Below are positions 55,546 through 64,000 of a stretch of 64,000 nt of DNA, piece after piece (position 1 is the stretch's first letter; each line of letters begins with the position of its first letter). Origin of the DNA: Nitrospiraceae bacterium (lineage in GTDB: Bacteria; Nitrospirota; Thermodesulfovibrionia; Thermodesulfovibrionales; UBA1546); NCBI GenBank assembly GCA_021373015.1, contig JAJFTJ010000005.1, positions 124,001-188,000 of the forward strand. The letters are read 5' to 3'. The notes beneath the pieces were generated by a model. The model saw only the letters and a program-made list of their open reading frames with translations. It was not told where the DNA came from and ran no database searches. The position numbers and the translations under genes were made by a program.

Positions 55546-57108
55546 ATGAAGGTTGCTACTGCATTAGAAATGCGGGAAATTGACAGCAGGACTATAAAGC
55601 ATTGTAAAGTGCCTGCCAAAACTCTAATGGAAAGGGCAGGGTTTTCTGTTGCATTAAGAATTAAGCAGCTGTTTGCACCTCAGAAAGTTGTTGTTCTTGC
55701 AGGCGCAGGAAATAATGGCGGAGACGGCGTTGCAGCTGCAAGAATTCTTCATGAATCCGGATGGGATGTAAATATTTTGCTTTTTGAAGAACAAAAAAAA
55801 CTCAGTCCTGAATGCCTTCTCCAGTGTAAACTGGCAAAGAAAAAAGGTGTCAGTATCGAACATATTAGTAAACTGAAAGAAAAACATATCGCTGATTCAT
55901 TGGTTGTTGATTCTTTTTTCGGCACTGGCTTGCAAAGAGAAATAACAGGCTCGATTGCAGATGCAATAGCATTGTTGAATTCTAAAAATATTCCTGTTAT
56001 TGCTGTTGATATACCTTCAGGCATATCTGCTGATACCGGACAAATAATGGGTGAGGCTGTAAAAGCTGATTATACTGTTACTTTCGGTCTTCCAAAAAGA
56101 GGACACTTTTTATATCCAGGAGCTAAATATTCAGGAAAACTTTTTGTTCAAGAGATCGGATTCCCTGCTGAACTTTTAAAATCAGAAAATATAAGCACAG
56201 AACTTCTTGAAAAAAGAGAAATGTCTTTGCTCCTGCCTGAAAGACCGGAGTATTCGCATAAGGGATATTATGGACATGTGTTGATTGTGGCAGGCTCAAG
56301 AGAAAAAACAGGCGCTGCATTTATGTGTGCAAAGTCATGTTTGATGACTGGCGCTGGGATTGTTACTATAGGCATTCCGGAAACTTTAGTTAGTGCATTT
56401 CAACCAAGGGTTACAGAAGAGATGATTCTTGCTCTTCCTGACAGAGGAGACGGGACACTGTCTGCTGATGCCTCTGAAAAAATATTAAATTTCCTTTCTG
56501 AAAAAGCAGATGTATTGGCTATAGGTCCTGGACTTACTGTTACGAATGATACTACAGCCCTTATATTTAAGATTGCAGGAGCTGCAACAGTGCCAATGGT
56601 AATGGATGCAGATGCAATTAATGCCCTGGGTAAGCACCCTGATATTGTTAGTCTATTATGTAATGCAAAATCTCCTATTATATTCACACCGCACACAGGT
56701 GAGATGGCAAGGCTTCTTAAGGCTTCAAGAAATACGAGAAACGAAATTGAGACCAGAAGAGAGATAGAGAAAGACAGAGTTAATTCAGCAATAAATTTTT
56801 CAAAGTTAAGCTCTGCATATGTTGTGCTTAAGGGAGCTCCGACAATAGTCGCAGCGCCTGAGGGTAATGCTTTTATTAATACAACAGGAAATCCAGGAAT
56901 GGCAAAGGCAGGTTCTGGAGATGTGCTGACAGGAATGATCTCAGCATTTCTCAGTCAGAATTTAAGTCCTGTAGACGCTTCTAGCCTTGGAGTCTTTATG
57001 CACGGACTTTCTGGCGATATTGTTCTGAGAAAAAAAGGAGCTTATTCAATACTTGCATCAGACATAATTGATTCAATTCCTGGTGCATTTTTATCGCTGA
57101 GGCAATAA
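55546..57108 (+). CDS. nnr: Bifunctional NAD(P)HX epimerase / ADP-dependent dehydratase
   Basis: This 520-residue protein repairs hydrated NAD(P)H. NnrE (epimerase, about 1-210) has VLAGAGNNGGDGVAAA and DSFFGTGLQREI. NnrD (dehydratase, about 220-515) has VLIVAGSREKTGAA, AIGPGLTV and AGSGDVLTGMISAFLSQ. The fused order is the common bacterial one. The ATG has GTGAGGGGAA upstream, and it is divergent from the kinase gene. It starts a run of close genes: pgeF 4 bp later, then tsaE. Confidence 0.95.
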   Translation: MKVATALEMREIDSRTIKHCKVPAKTLMERAGFSVALRIKQLFAPQKVVVLAGAGNNGGDGVAAARILHESGWDVNILLFEEQKKLSPECLLQCKLAKKKGVSIEHISKLKEKHIADSLVVDSFFGTGLQREITGSIADAIALLNSKNIPVIAVDIPSGISADTGQIMGEAVKADYTVTFGLPKRGHFLYPGAKYSGKLFVQEIGFPAELLKSENISTELLEKREMSLLLPERPEYSHKGYYGHVLIVAGSREKTGAAFMCAKSCLMTGAGIVTIGIPETLVSAFQPRVTEEMILALPDRGDGTLSADASEKILNFLSEKADVLAIGPGLTVTNDTTALIFKIAGAATVPMVMDADAINALGKHPDIVSLLCNAKSPIIFTPHTGEMARLLKASRNTRNEIETRREIEKDRVNSAINFSKLSSAYVVLKGAPTIVAAPEGNAFINTTGNPGMAKAGSGDVLTGMISAFLSQNLSPVDASSLGVFMHGLSGDIVLRKKGAYSILASDIIDSIPGAFLSLRQ

Positions 57109-57112
57109 TTAA

Positions 57113-57823
57113 ATGTACAATTCGCCAGATATTTTAATATTCCCAGATATATATGATTCTAATATAAGAGCCTTTTTCTCTGGCAAGAAACCTGGCGCTG
57201 ATCTTGACAGAATCGCAGAGATATCTTCTTTTAAAAAAGAAAATATATATATGCCGATACAGAAGCATACAGACAAAGTGCTTTTATTGGACTTTGACTT
57301 TTCTCCAGCTATTGCTGATGCGGTCATAACTAATAACAGGCAAGTCCTCATCGGTGTTCAGGTTGCTGATTGTGTGCCTGTGCTTTTATATGACCCTAAA
57401 AAAACAGCAATAGGCGTTGTTCATGCAGGCTGGAAGGGCACAGCGTCAGGACTTATAAAGAATACTATAACAGCAATGCATGATAGTTTCGGGTCTTCAC
57501 CCGAAGATATTCGTGTCTCAATAGGGCCAAGCATAAGATGGTGCTGCTATAAGGTTAAAAATGATGTTCTTGACCCTGTTATAAAAGCCACCGGCGCAGG
57601 AGAATACCACATGATCAGAGACGGAGAATACTGTCTGGACATTGCATCAGCTAATAAATATCAGGCATTGTCTCTTGGTGTTTTGGAAAATAATATCTGG
57701 ATATCAGATGAGTGTACTTTTTGTTCCCCGGACAAATTTTATTCATACAGGTATTCAAAGGGACATGCTGGTCGGAGATTCGACTCTATGAGCAGACAGG
57801 GTGGATTTATAGGAATTTTTTAA
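57113..57823 (+). CDS. pgeF: YfiH/LACC1-family purine nucleoside phosphorylase (polyphenol oxidase family)
   Basis: This 236-residue protein belongs to the YlmD/YfiH/PgeF group of multicopper-oxidase-like fold proteins now known as purine nucleoside phosphorylases or peptidoglycan editing factors. Zinc-ligand and active-site segments are visible: QKHTDKV, GVQVADCVPVLLYD, VVHAGWKGTASGLI and FYSYRYSKGHAGRR. PgeF has been linked to removal of L-Ser from muropeptides, which would fit the envelope genes here. It follows nnr after 4 bp. Confidence 0.88.
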   Translation: MYNSPDILIFPDIYDSNIRAFFSGKKPGADLDRIAEISSFKKENIYMPIQKHTDKVLLLDFDFSPAIADAVITNNRQVLIGVQVADCVPVLLYDPKKTAIGVVHAGWKGTASGLIKNTITAMHDSFGSSPEDIRVSIGPSIRWCCYKVKNDVLDPVIKATGAGEYHMIRDGEYCLDIASANKYQALSLGVLENNIWISDECTFCSPDKFYSYRYSKGHAGRRFDSMSRQGGFIGIF

Positions 57824-57824
57824 T

Positions 57825-58289
57825 ATGAGAAAATTTACGAGCAAGAATAGCGAAAAAACCGAGGAAATAGGATTTGATCTTGGCAAGAGACTTACTCCAG
57901 GGAATGTTATATGTTTATATGGAGACCTTGGAGCTGGCAAGACAACTTTTGTAAAAGGAATTGCTGAGGCGCTGGGTATTCCAAAGCGAGATATAACGAG
58001 CGCAAGCTTCACGATTATTGCTGAGTATAAAACCAGGATACCTTTTTACCACATTGATCTTTATAGACTTGAAAAGAATTCAGATATCGATGGAACCGGA
58101 ATATGGGATTACATTTATGGAAACGGCATTGCTGTTGTTGAATGGGCAGAACATTTAGGAGAACCTGCTGCTGATTTTATAAGAGTAAAATTTGCTATCA
58201 TAGATGAAGAGACAAGAGATATTACAATCGAGGGTATAGATGAAAAAGATAGGAATAATTTGCAAGGCAGGAAGAACAGAACCACTTGA
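57825..58289 (+). CDS. tsaE: tRNA t6A-modification ATPase TsaE
   Basis: TsaE is the ATPase partner of TsaB/TsaD in making N6-threonylcarbamoyl-adenosine 37. This 154-residue protein has Walker A LYGDLGAGKTTFVKGI (about residues 32-48), SASFTIIAEY, YHIDLYRL and VVEWAEHL. The stop lies 50 bp inside nadK, an unusually long overlap. One base separates it from pgeF. Confidence 0.93.
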   Translation: MRKFTSKNSEKTEEIGFDLGKRLTPGNVICLYGDLGAGKTTFVKGIAEALGIPKRDITSASFTIIAEYKTRIPFYHIDLYRLEKNSDIDGTGIWDYIYGNGIAVVEWAEHLGEPAADFIRVKFAIIDEETRDITIEGIDEKDRNNLQGRKNRTT

Positions 58290-59106
58290 AATTTTAGGCA
58301 GACAAGGGAAAGACGGACTTTTAACTTGGCTTCAAAAAAAAGGCTGTGATATATTCCTTGATTTAAAAACAGCGGAAGCTCTCAGTCTTAAAGGTTTTTC
58401 CAATGAGGAAATCGCAAAGATTTCTGACGTTGTGATCGTTCTTGGAGGTGATGGAACTCTTCTGAGTGTGGCAAGACTTGTATGTAAGAATAATATTCCA
58501 ATACTCGGAATAAATTTAGGCGGACTTGGTTTCATAACAGAGGTGCAAGTTTCCGAGCTGCATGAAGTGATTGGCAGACTGCTTTCTGGACAGTTCCAGT
58601 GCGAAGAAAGAGTGATGCTTCATGCCCAGCTTCAGAGAGAAAAAAAGATTATTGGCGAGTATTCAGTTCTTAATGACATTGTAATAAACAAGAGTGCGCT
58701 TGCAAGAATTGTAGATCTCGAAACATATGTTGATAGAAAATGTGTAACTACTTTTAAAGCTGACGGTTTGATTGTATCAACGCCAACAGGCTCAACAGCA
58801 TATTCTTTGTCTGCAGGCGGTCCAATTCTGTACCCTACAATTGCGAGTATAATAATTACGCCAATATGTCCTCATACACTGACAAACAGACCAATAGTTA
58901 TTCCTGACAATGTTTTGATAGAAATTGTGCTTAAATCTTCCAGCGAAGATGTGTTTCTTACTCTTGACGGTCAGGTAGGAATGCCTTTAAAAAAAGATGA
59001 TATTGTAAAAATCAAAAAGTCACTATATACGACAAAACTTCTCATTCCTCCAGACAGGGATTATTTCCAGGTTTTAAGGACAAAATTAAAATGGGGAGAA
59101 CGCTGA
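58240..59106 (+). CDS. nadK: NAD kinase
   Basis: NadK phosphorylates NAD+ to NADP+. This 288-residue enzyme has VVIVLGGDGTLLSVARL (catalytic GGDGT about residues 68-72), ILGINLGGLGFITEV, and FKADGLIVSTPTGSTAYSLSAGGP. ATG at 58240 has GAGGG 5 nt upstream and lies inside tsaE. Downstream 59107-59237 holds no gene I can support. Confidence 0.95.
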   Translation: MKKIGIICKAGRTEPLEILGRQGKDGLLTWLQKKGCDIFLDLKTAEALSLKGFSNEEIAKISDVVIVLGGDGTLLSVARLVCKNNIPILGINLGGLGFITEVQVSELHEVIGRLLSGQFQCEERVMLHAQLQREKKIIGEYSVLNDIVINKSALARIVDLETYVDRKCVTTFKADGLIVSTPTGSTAYSLSAGGPILYPTIASIIITPICPHTLTNRPIVIPDNVLIEIVLKSSSEDVFLTLDGQVGMPLKKDDIVKIKKSLYTTKLLIPPDRDYFQVLRTKLKWGER

Positions 59107-59237
59107 AGTAAAAGATGAAAAGCACCATGATTTATTTTTTATGAATGCGATACGCTTTTTTCCATGAAAACAATAATTTTATCAGTATGTTTTATTCTGC
59201 TGGAGACTATAGACTCAAGAGGAGATATTTACAGATA

Positions 59238-60470
59238 ATGAGAAAAGCATTATTCGTGATCCTTATCCTTGTTTTTGCTGTCTCCGGGTTTGCTGATGAA
59301 AAGAAGCCGAATCAAAAACTCATGGACAACTACATTGCTGTTTTTGATGTTGAAACCGAGGGGGTGGACAAAAAGATTTCCCGGCCTTTGACCGAGAGCA
59401 TCAGGCGCGAGCTTGTGATGTCAGGCAAATACGAGGTCATAGACAGAGGAAATATGAACAAAATCCTCGGTGAGCAAAAATTGCAGCTTTCAGGGTGTGT
59501 TTCAGGCCAGTGCATAGTCGAGGCAGGACAGATACTTGGCGTTGGAAAGATAATAACAGGCTCTGTGAGCATCGTTGGAAAGACATTTTATCTCACACTT
59601 TCATTAATAAATGTTGAGACAGGGAAGATAGAAAATGTTTCGGAGGATGAATGTAAGTGTGAAGTTGATGATCTGATTAAATCGACCAAGAGACTTGTAA
59701 AAAGACTTCTCGGCGAACAGGTCACAACTCTGGAGACTGCAACAACCTCAGGCACAACCCCTGATATAGAAATGGTTTTTGTCAAAGGCGGATGTTTTCA
59801 GATGGGAGACACCTTTGGAGATAGAAAAAGTAATGAAAAATCAGTTCATGAAGTTTGCATAGATGATTTTTATATTGGGAAATATGAGGTAACACAAAAA
59901 CAATGGAAAGAGATAATGGGCAACAACAACTCACGCGAAAACTGCAGAGAGAACTTATGTCCTGTGGATATGATAAGCTGGAATGAAATTCAGGATTTTA
60001 TAACTAAGCTAAATAAAAAAACAGGAAAAAACTATAAGCTTCCGACAGAAGCCCAGTGGGAATATGCTGCTCGAAGCGGCGGCAAAAAAGAAAAATATGC
60101 AGGCACAAGCAATGAAGAAGAGCTTGGGGATTATGCATGGTATGACAAAAACTCAGGATTTGGATTTTTTAAAAATGGAAAGATATTTCCAGTAGGCCAG
60201 AAAAAACCTAATGGACTTGGGATATATGACATGAGTGGGAATGTATGGGAATGGGTAGCAGACTGGTATGATGAGAATTATTATAAGAACAGCCCAAAGA
60301 ATAATCCGACCGGGCCCAATAACGGAACTGAAAAGGTGCTCCGCGGCGGTTCCCAGCTAAACGGGACTAAGCATATGGAGGCATCTGCCCGGTACAGTTA
60401 TGTGCCCACAAAACAGTACAGCACCTTCTACGGCGATTTCGGATTCCGTTTGTTGCTTTCGGAGAAATAA
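59238..60470 (+). CDS. Secreted CsgG-like / FGE-sulfatase domain fusion protein
   Basis: This 410-residue protein starts with a signal peptide (MRKALFVILILVFAVSGFAD). An N-terminal domain (about 25-160, IAVFDVETEG, LTESIRRELVMSGKYEVIDRGNMNKIL, GVGKIITGSVS) resembles CsgG/DUF2380 outer-membrane-assembly or penicillin-binding-protein-activator-type domains. The C-terminal domain (about 180-410) is an FGE-sulfatase fold: FVKGGCFQMGD, YIGKYEVTQKQWKEIM, LPTEAQWEYAAR, GIYDMSGNVWEWVADWYDE and VLRGGS. The key Cys pair of true formylglycine-generating enzymes is not clearly present, so it is more likely a binding or structural form. The start at 59238 gives a clean signal peptide; 59145 would precede it. 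Confidence 0.8.
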   Translation: MRKALFVILILVFAVSGFADEKKPNQKLMDNYIAVFDVETEGVDKKISRPLTESIRRELVMSGKYEVIDRGNMNKILGEQKLQLSGCVSGQCIVEAGQILGVGKIITGSVSIVGKTFYLTLSLINVETGKIENVSEDECKCEVDDLIKSTKRLVKRLLGEQVTTLETATTSGTTPDIEMVFVKGGCFQMGDTFGDRKSNEKSVHEVCIDDFYIGKYEVTQKQWKEIMGNNNSRENCRENLCPVDMISWNEIQDFITKLNKKTGKNYKLPTEAQWEYAARSGGKKEKYAGTSNEEELGDYAWYDKNSGFGFFKNGKIFPVGQKKPNGLGIYDMSGNVWEWVADWYDENYYKNSPKNNPTGPNNGTEKVLRGGSQLNGTKHMEASARYSYVPTKQYSTFYGDFGFRLLLSEK

Positions 60471-60561
60471 TTTTGTGATTTTTAATAAAAAAATAGAATA
60501 AAAAATAGGGACAGCGACTGGTTTTCGTACTGCCTTTTCAAATTCACTCCTTTATTGTTTA

Positions 60562-60570
60562 TGATATAAT
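60562..60570 (+). promoter_or_regulatory. Extended -10 promoter of the UDG gene, near-leaderless
   Basis: TGATATAAT (TATAAT at 60565-60570) ends 9 nt before the ATG at 60580. The predicted leader is only about 3 nt, and no Shine-Dalgarno is visible. Confidence 0.55.
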
Positions 60571-60579
60571 TTAAAAAAC

Positions 60580-61311
60580 ATGCAAATACACGACAAAGAG
60601 ATAATAAATAATATAAGAACAGTTTTGAAATTTTATCAGGCACTGGGGTTGGAGAGACTTCCTTTGAATCTGTCTGTTAATAAATCATTATCGATAAAAA
60701 CTCAAGAGATTAAAAAGCAATCTGCGGTTGTTTCTTCCTCAGCAGAAAAGGCTGCAGCATTAGAAGAGTTAAGGAAGGAATTAGAAAACTGCCAGAGATG
60801 CAGACTATCAAGGGAAAGAAAAAATATTGTTATTGGTGAAGGCAGCCTTGATGCTGATATTATGTTCATTGGTGAAGGTCCAGGCAGAGAAGAAGATATT
60901 CAGGGAAGACCTTTTGTCGGTGATGCAGGGCAGATTCTGACAAGACTTATAGAGAAGATGGGGTTTAAAAGAGAAAATGTTTATATAGGAAACATTGTTA
61001 AATGCAGACCTCCGATGAATCGAGACCCAGAAGAGGATGAAATTGCAGCATGCCTCCCTTTTGTGCAAAAACAGATTGAGATAATCTCGCCTAAAATAAT
61101 AATCTCGCTCGGCAGAATCTCTGCACATACATTGACTGAGTCGAAAATTCCTATAACAAAACTCAGAGGTAATTTTTCAAAATATGGTCACATACCATTG
61201 ATGCCGACTTTTCATCCTGCATATCTGCTGCGAAATCCAAAAGAAAAATGGCGTGTATGGGAAGATGCGCAGAGAGTTCTTGAAAAACTAAAAGAGATTA
61301 AGCAGACATGA
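60580..61311 (+). CDS. Type-4 (family 4) uracil-DNA glycosylase with iron-sulfur cluster
   Basis: This 243-residue protein removes uracil from DNA. The [4Fe-4S] ligands are Cys in NCQRCRLS (CxxC, about 70-73), Cys in VKCRPP (about 147) and Cys in AACLPF (about 163). The catalytic segment is IGEGPGREEDIQGRPFVGDAGQIL and the DNA-binding motif HPAYLLRNP. An N-terminal helical extension (residues 1-60) resembles those of phage-polymerase-like family members and may bind a partner. It overlaps ubiX by 4 bp. Confidence 0.94.
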   Translation: MQIHDKEIINNIRTVLKFYQALGLERLPLNLSVNKSLSIKTQEIKKQSAVVSSSAEKAAALEELRKELENCQRCRLSRERKNIVIGEGSLDADIMFIGEGPGREEDIQGRPFVGDAGQILTRLIEKMGFKRENVYIGNIVKCRPPMNRDPEEDEIAACLPFVQKQIEIISPKIIISLGRISAHTLTESKIPITKLRGNFSKYGHIPLMPTFHPAYLLRNPKEKWRVWEDAQRVLEKLKEIKQT

Positions 61312-61907
61312 AAAGATTTGTCTTTGGGATAAGCGGTGCGTCGGGATCTGTTGTTGGAATAAAAGTAATAAAAGAAATTTTAAAAACCTCAGAAGTCCAT
61401 CTGATGATATCAGAACAATCTTTTTTGATTCTTGAATCTGAGAATAAAATAAAATGGCGAAGCAGCTCAGCCGAGCAAACAGAAAAGAAAATAAGAGAAT
61501 ACTTCAGTTCAGATAAAATTTATTTCCACAGTGAATCCAATCTGGCTGCTCCTGTTTCAAGCGGTTCATTTAAGACAGACGGGATGCTGGTTGTTCCGTG
61601 CTCGATGAAGACTTTGTCAGGAATTGCAAGTGGCTATGCTAATAGTCTTATTGAACGTGCTGCTGATGTGACAATTAAAGAAGGACGTATGCTGCTTCTT
61701 TCGCCAAGAGAAATGCCTTTGAGTGCTATACATCTTGAAAACATGCTAAAACTTGCAAGGCTCGGAGTCAAGATATGTCCTCCTGTCCCTGCCTTCTATC
61801 ATAACCCTGAAAATCTTGATGATATGGTTGCTTTTATAGCAGGTAAAATTCTTGACTCCATTGGAATTGAACATAAGCTCTTCAAGCCCTGGAAAGCTAG
61901 CATCTAA
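61308..61907 (+). CDS. ubiX: Flavin prenyltransferase UbiX
   Basis: UbiX attaches a prenyl group to FMN and provides the cofactor for UbiD decarboxylases. The 199-residue protein has ISGASGSVVGIKVIKEIL (N-terminal Rossmann), SGSFKTDGMLVVPCSMKTLSGIASGYANSLIERAADVTIKEGR as short segments PCSMKTL, GYANSL and RAADV, and PREMPLSAIHLENM. Partner UbiD lies at the other end of the window (1-1413). It overlaps the UDG by 4 bp and is directly followed by glgB. Confidence 0.96.
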   Translation: MKRFVFGISGASGSVVGIKVIKEILKTSEVHLMISEQSFLILESENKIKWRSSSAEQTEKKIREYFSSDKIYFHSESNLAAPVSSGSFKTDGMLVVPCSMKTLSGIASGYANSLIERAADVTIKEGRMLLLSPREMPLSAIHLENMLKLARLGVKICPPVPAFYHNPENLDDMVAFIAGKILDSIGIEHKLFKPWKASI

Positions 61908-64000
61908 ATGCTCATCAATGATCACATCAAACGTATTATCAAAAGTGAACACTGGGATCCTTTTAGCGTCCTTGGCATGCATTATGTTGATGAAAATAAC
62001 AAAAAAGGAATAGTTGTGCGTGCATTTATACCGGATGCTGATGAAACTTGGATTGTTGAAGAAGAAAATAAAAAAACATACAAAGCTGAAAAGATTGACA
62101 AGACTGGTTTTTTCGAAAAACGTTTTGAAGGAAAGAAAAAATTTTTCAGATATAAGTTAAAGATTAGAACCTTAGATAATAAGACATCAGAATTTTATGA
62201 CCCGTATTCATTTCTACCAATATTATCAGATTTTGACCTTCATCTTATAGGTGAAGGAAATCACTACAAGGCTTATGAAAAACTTGGCGCACATGTAATG
62301 AAAATTAATGGCATTAAAGGAGTTCATTTTGCTGTGTGGGCTCCGAATGCAAAAAGAATCAGTATTGTAGGCGGATTTAACAACTGGAATGGCAAAAGAC
62401 ATCAGATGCGTGTATTGGGCTCGTCAGGAATATGGGAGTTGTTTATCCCAGGTCTTAACGAAGGTGAGTTATACAAATTCGAGATAAAAACAAAATTGAA
62501 TGACATAATCCTTAAATCAGACCCGTATGCTTTTTATTCTGAATACAGACCCAAGACTGCTTCAATTGTTCATGACATTAATAAATATAAATGGAATGAC
62601 ACAGAGTGGATTAGTAAACGATCAAATAAGAATCTGCTTGAAGCGCCGATCTCAGCATATGAAGTTCATCTTGGCTCGTGGATGCGCGTGCCTGATGAAA
62701 AGAACAGATTTTTAACCTACAGAGAACTTGCAGACAAGCTTATCCCCTATGTAAAAAATATGGGATATACACATATAGAACTATTGCCGATTATGGAACA
62801 TCCTTTTGATGCATCATGGGGGTATCAAGTAATAGGATATTTCGCACCTACAAGCAGGCATGGCAGTCCAGAGGATTTCATGTATTTTGTGGATAGATGT
62901 CATCAGAATAATATCGGTTTAATACTCGACTGGGTACCTGCACATTTTCCTAAAGACTCTCATGGTCTGGCAAATTTTGATGGAACTGCTCTATATGAGC
63001 ACAGAGATCCAAGAAAGGCTGAACATAAAGATTGGGGTACTCTGATTTTCAATTATGGGAGAAACGAGGTTAAAAATTTCCTGATCTCCAATGCATTGTT
63101 CTGGATAGAAAAATATCATATAGATGGATTAAGGGTTGATGCAGTAGCTTCGATGATCTATCTTGATTATTCAAAGGAAGAAGGCGAATGGCTTCCTAAT
63201 ATTTTTGGCGGCAGAGAGAATCTTGAGGCAATAGATTTTATCAAAAAATTTAATGAAGTCATGCATTTCAATCATCCTGGCATTCTTACAATTGCAGAAG
63301 AATCAACAGCGTGGTCAGGTGTTTCAAGACCCACTTACCTTGGCGGTCTTGGATTCAGCTTAAAATGGAATATGGGATGGATGCATGACACGCTTGAGTA
63401 TTTTTCAAAAGAAGCTGTTTACAGGAAATATCACCAGCACAATCTTACCTTTGGTCTTTTATATGCATTTACCGAGAATTTTATGCTTGTGCTTTCGCAT
63501 GACGAGGTTGTTTATGAAAAATGTTCAATGCTTAACAAGATGCCGGGAGATACATGGCAGAAATTTGCCAATCTCAGACTTATATATGGATTTATGTTTG
63601 GACATCCGGGAAAGAAACTGCTTTTTATGGGCAATGATATAGGTCAATGGGATGAATGGAATTTTGACAAAAGCATTGACTGGCATCTGTTAGAATACGA
63701 ATCACATAGATCGCTTCAGAAGTATGTTAAGGATCTGAATAAATTTTACAAATTAGAAGCTTCTCTGTATGAAGTAGATTTTGTTCACAATGGATTTGAA
63801 TGGATTGATTTCCATGATACTGAACAGAGCATTATATCATTCATAAGAAAAGCTAAAAACTCTGAAAATTTTCTTTTGTTTGTCTGTAATTTTACTCCAG
63901 TGCCGAGAACTGATTACAGGATAGGCGTTCCTGCTGATGGAATTTACAAAGAAGTTTTTAACACTGATAATTCTGAGTACGGCGGAAGCAATATGCTGAA
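61908..64000 (+). CDS. glgB: 1,4-alpha-glucan branching enzyme (3' end outside window)
   Basis: GlgB forms alpha-1,6 branches in glycogen. The 697 codons present include the N-terminal modules ([11 protein letters not shown] and [24 protein letters not shown]), the catalytic Asp in [17 protein letters not shown] and Glu in [10 protein letters not shown], and [18 protein letters not shown]. GlgB is usually about 730 residues, so only a small C-terminal part is missing. The ATG overlaps the end of ubiX (TAAATG). It implies the host stores glycogen. Confidence 0.95.
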   Translation, partial: MLINDHIKRIIKSEHWDPFSVLGMHYVDENNKKGIVVRAFIPDADETWIVEEENKKTYKAEKIDKTGFFEKRFEGKKKFFRYKLKIRTLDNKTSEFYDPYSFLPILSDFDLHLIGEGNHYKAYEKLGAHVMKINGIKGVHFAVWAPNAKRISIVGGFNNWNGKRHQMRVLGSSGIWELFIPGLNEGELYKFEIKTKLNDIILKSDPYAFYSEYRPKTASIVHDINKYKWNDTEWISKRSNKNLLEAPISAYEVHLGSWMRVPDEKNRFLTYRELADKLIPYVKNMGYTHIELLPIMEHPFDASWGYQVIGYFAPTSRHGSPEDFMYFVDRCHQNNIGLILDWVPAHFPKDSHGLANFDGTALYEHRDPRKAEHKDWGTLIFNYGRNEVKNFLISNALFWIEKYHIDGLRVDAVASMIYLDYSKEEGEWLPNIFGGRENLEAIDFIKKFNEVMHFNHPGILTIAEESTAWSGVSRPTYLGGLGFSLKWNMGWMHDTLEYFSKEAVYRKYHQHNLTFGLLYAFTENFMLVLSHDEVVYEKCSMLNKMPGDTWQKFANLRLIYGFMFGHPGKKLLFMGNDIGQWDEWNFDKSIDWHLLEYESHRSLQKYVKDLNKFYKLEASLYEVDFVHNGFEWIDFHDTEQSIISFIRKAKNSENFLLFVCNFTPVPRTDYRIGVPADGIYKEVFNTDNSEYGGSNML

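Noticed and set aside
59145-59237. Upstream start for the CsgG/FGE protein
   Set aside because: It would add 31 residues before an otherwise perfect signal peptide.
1-64000. Mobile elements, prophage, CRISPR arrays, rRNA
   Set aside because: No transposase, integrase, phage gene, regular repeat-spacer pattern or rRNA was found; gene style is even along the window.

Overview
The window reads as a continuous, AT-rich, gene-dense chromosome segment of a Gram-negative bacterium. Two lipopolysaccharide-type heptosyltransferases, a YaiO-type outer-membrane barrel, a sigma-54 activator, an LL-diaminopimelate aminotransferase of the DapL type and an IHF/MerR/tRNA-Pro block together suggest a Nitrospirota (Thermodesulfovibrionia-like) or deltaproteobacterial-type lineage. 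This assignment is inference from gene content only. No insertion sequence, prophage, CRISPR array or rRNA was seen, and no stretch over 300 bases lacks a gene.

Layout. 1-10.8 kb: ubiD (cut by the left edge), ihfA-type gene, merR and tRNA-Pro, a CaCA exchanger, cobO, mutS, and a moxR-DUF58-TgpA transglutaminase operon. 10.8-15.4 kb: a large CHASE/GAF/PAS histidine kinase, a Yip1-type membrane protein and a MoaE-like protein. 15.5-23.3 kb: seven overlapping genes that look like a synthase-dependent exopolysaccharide system (membrane protein, processive GT2 synthase, bactofilin-like beta-helix, DUF2194-type deacetylase-like protein, alpha/alpha-toroid hydrolase-like protein, UDP-GlcNAc 2-epimerase, YaiO barrel). 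I regard this as the best candidate for an undescribed system. 23.3-28.5 kb: macro domain, NfeD/slipin pair, VTT membrane protein, methyltransferase, phosphatase, small lipoprotein. 28.6-39.4 kb: housekeeping (rimP, nusA, recG, prepilin peptidase, histidine kinase, glnS, gltX, tilS). 39.5-45.2 kb: a MurU-AmgK-like fusion beside a NamZ (DUF1343) protein, which together suggest peptidoglycan sugar recycling, then FmdB, a TIM-barrel protein and a MidA-type methyltransferase. 45.3-50.9 kb: a solitary hisH, three glycosyltransferases, folK and dapL. 51-55.4 kb: TPR/cNMP protein, a Lys-rich secreted protein and an NtrC/kinase pair. 55.5-64 kb: nnr, pgeF, tsaE, nadK, a CsgG-like/FGE fusion, type-4 UDG, ubiX and glgB (cut by the right edge).

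Expression signals. Several genes have a -10 hexamer ending only 5-9 nt before the ATG and no Shine-Dalgarno, so leaderless transcription may be common here. Four convergent gene pairs overlap at their stop codons and a fifth is 4 bp apart. Two genes have a good Shine-Dalgarno placed in front of an AUA codon rather than a normal start.
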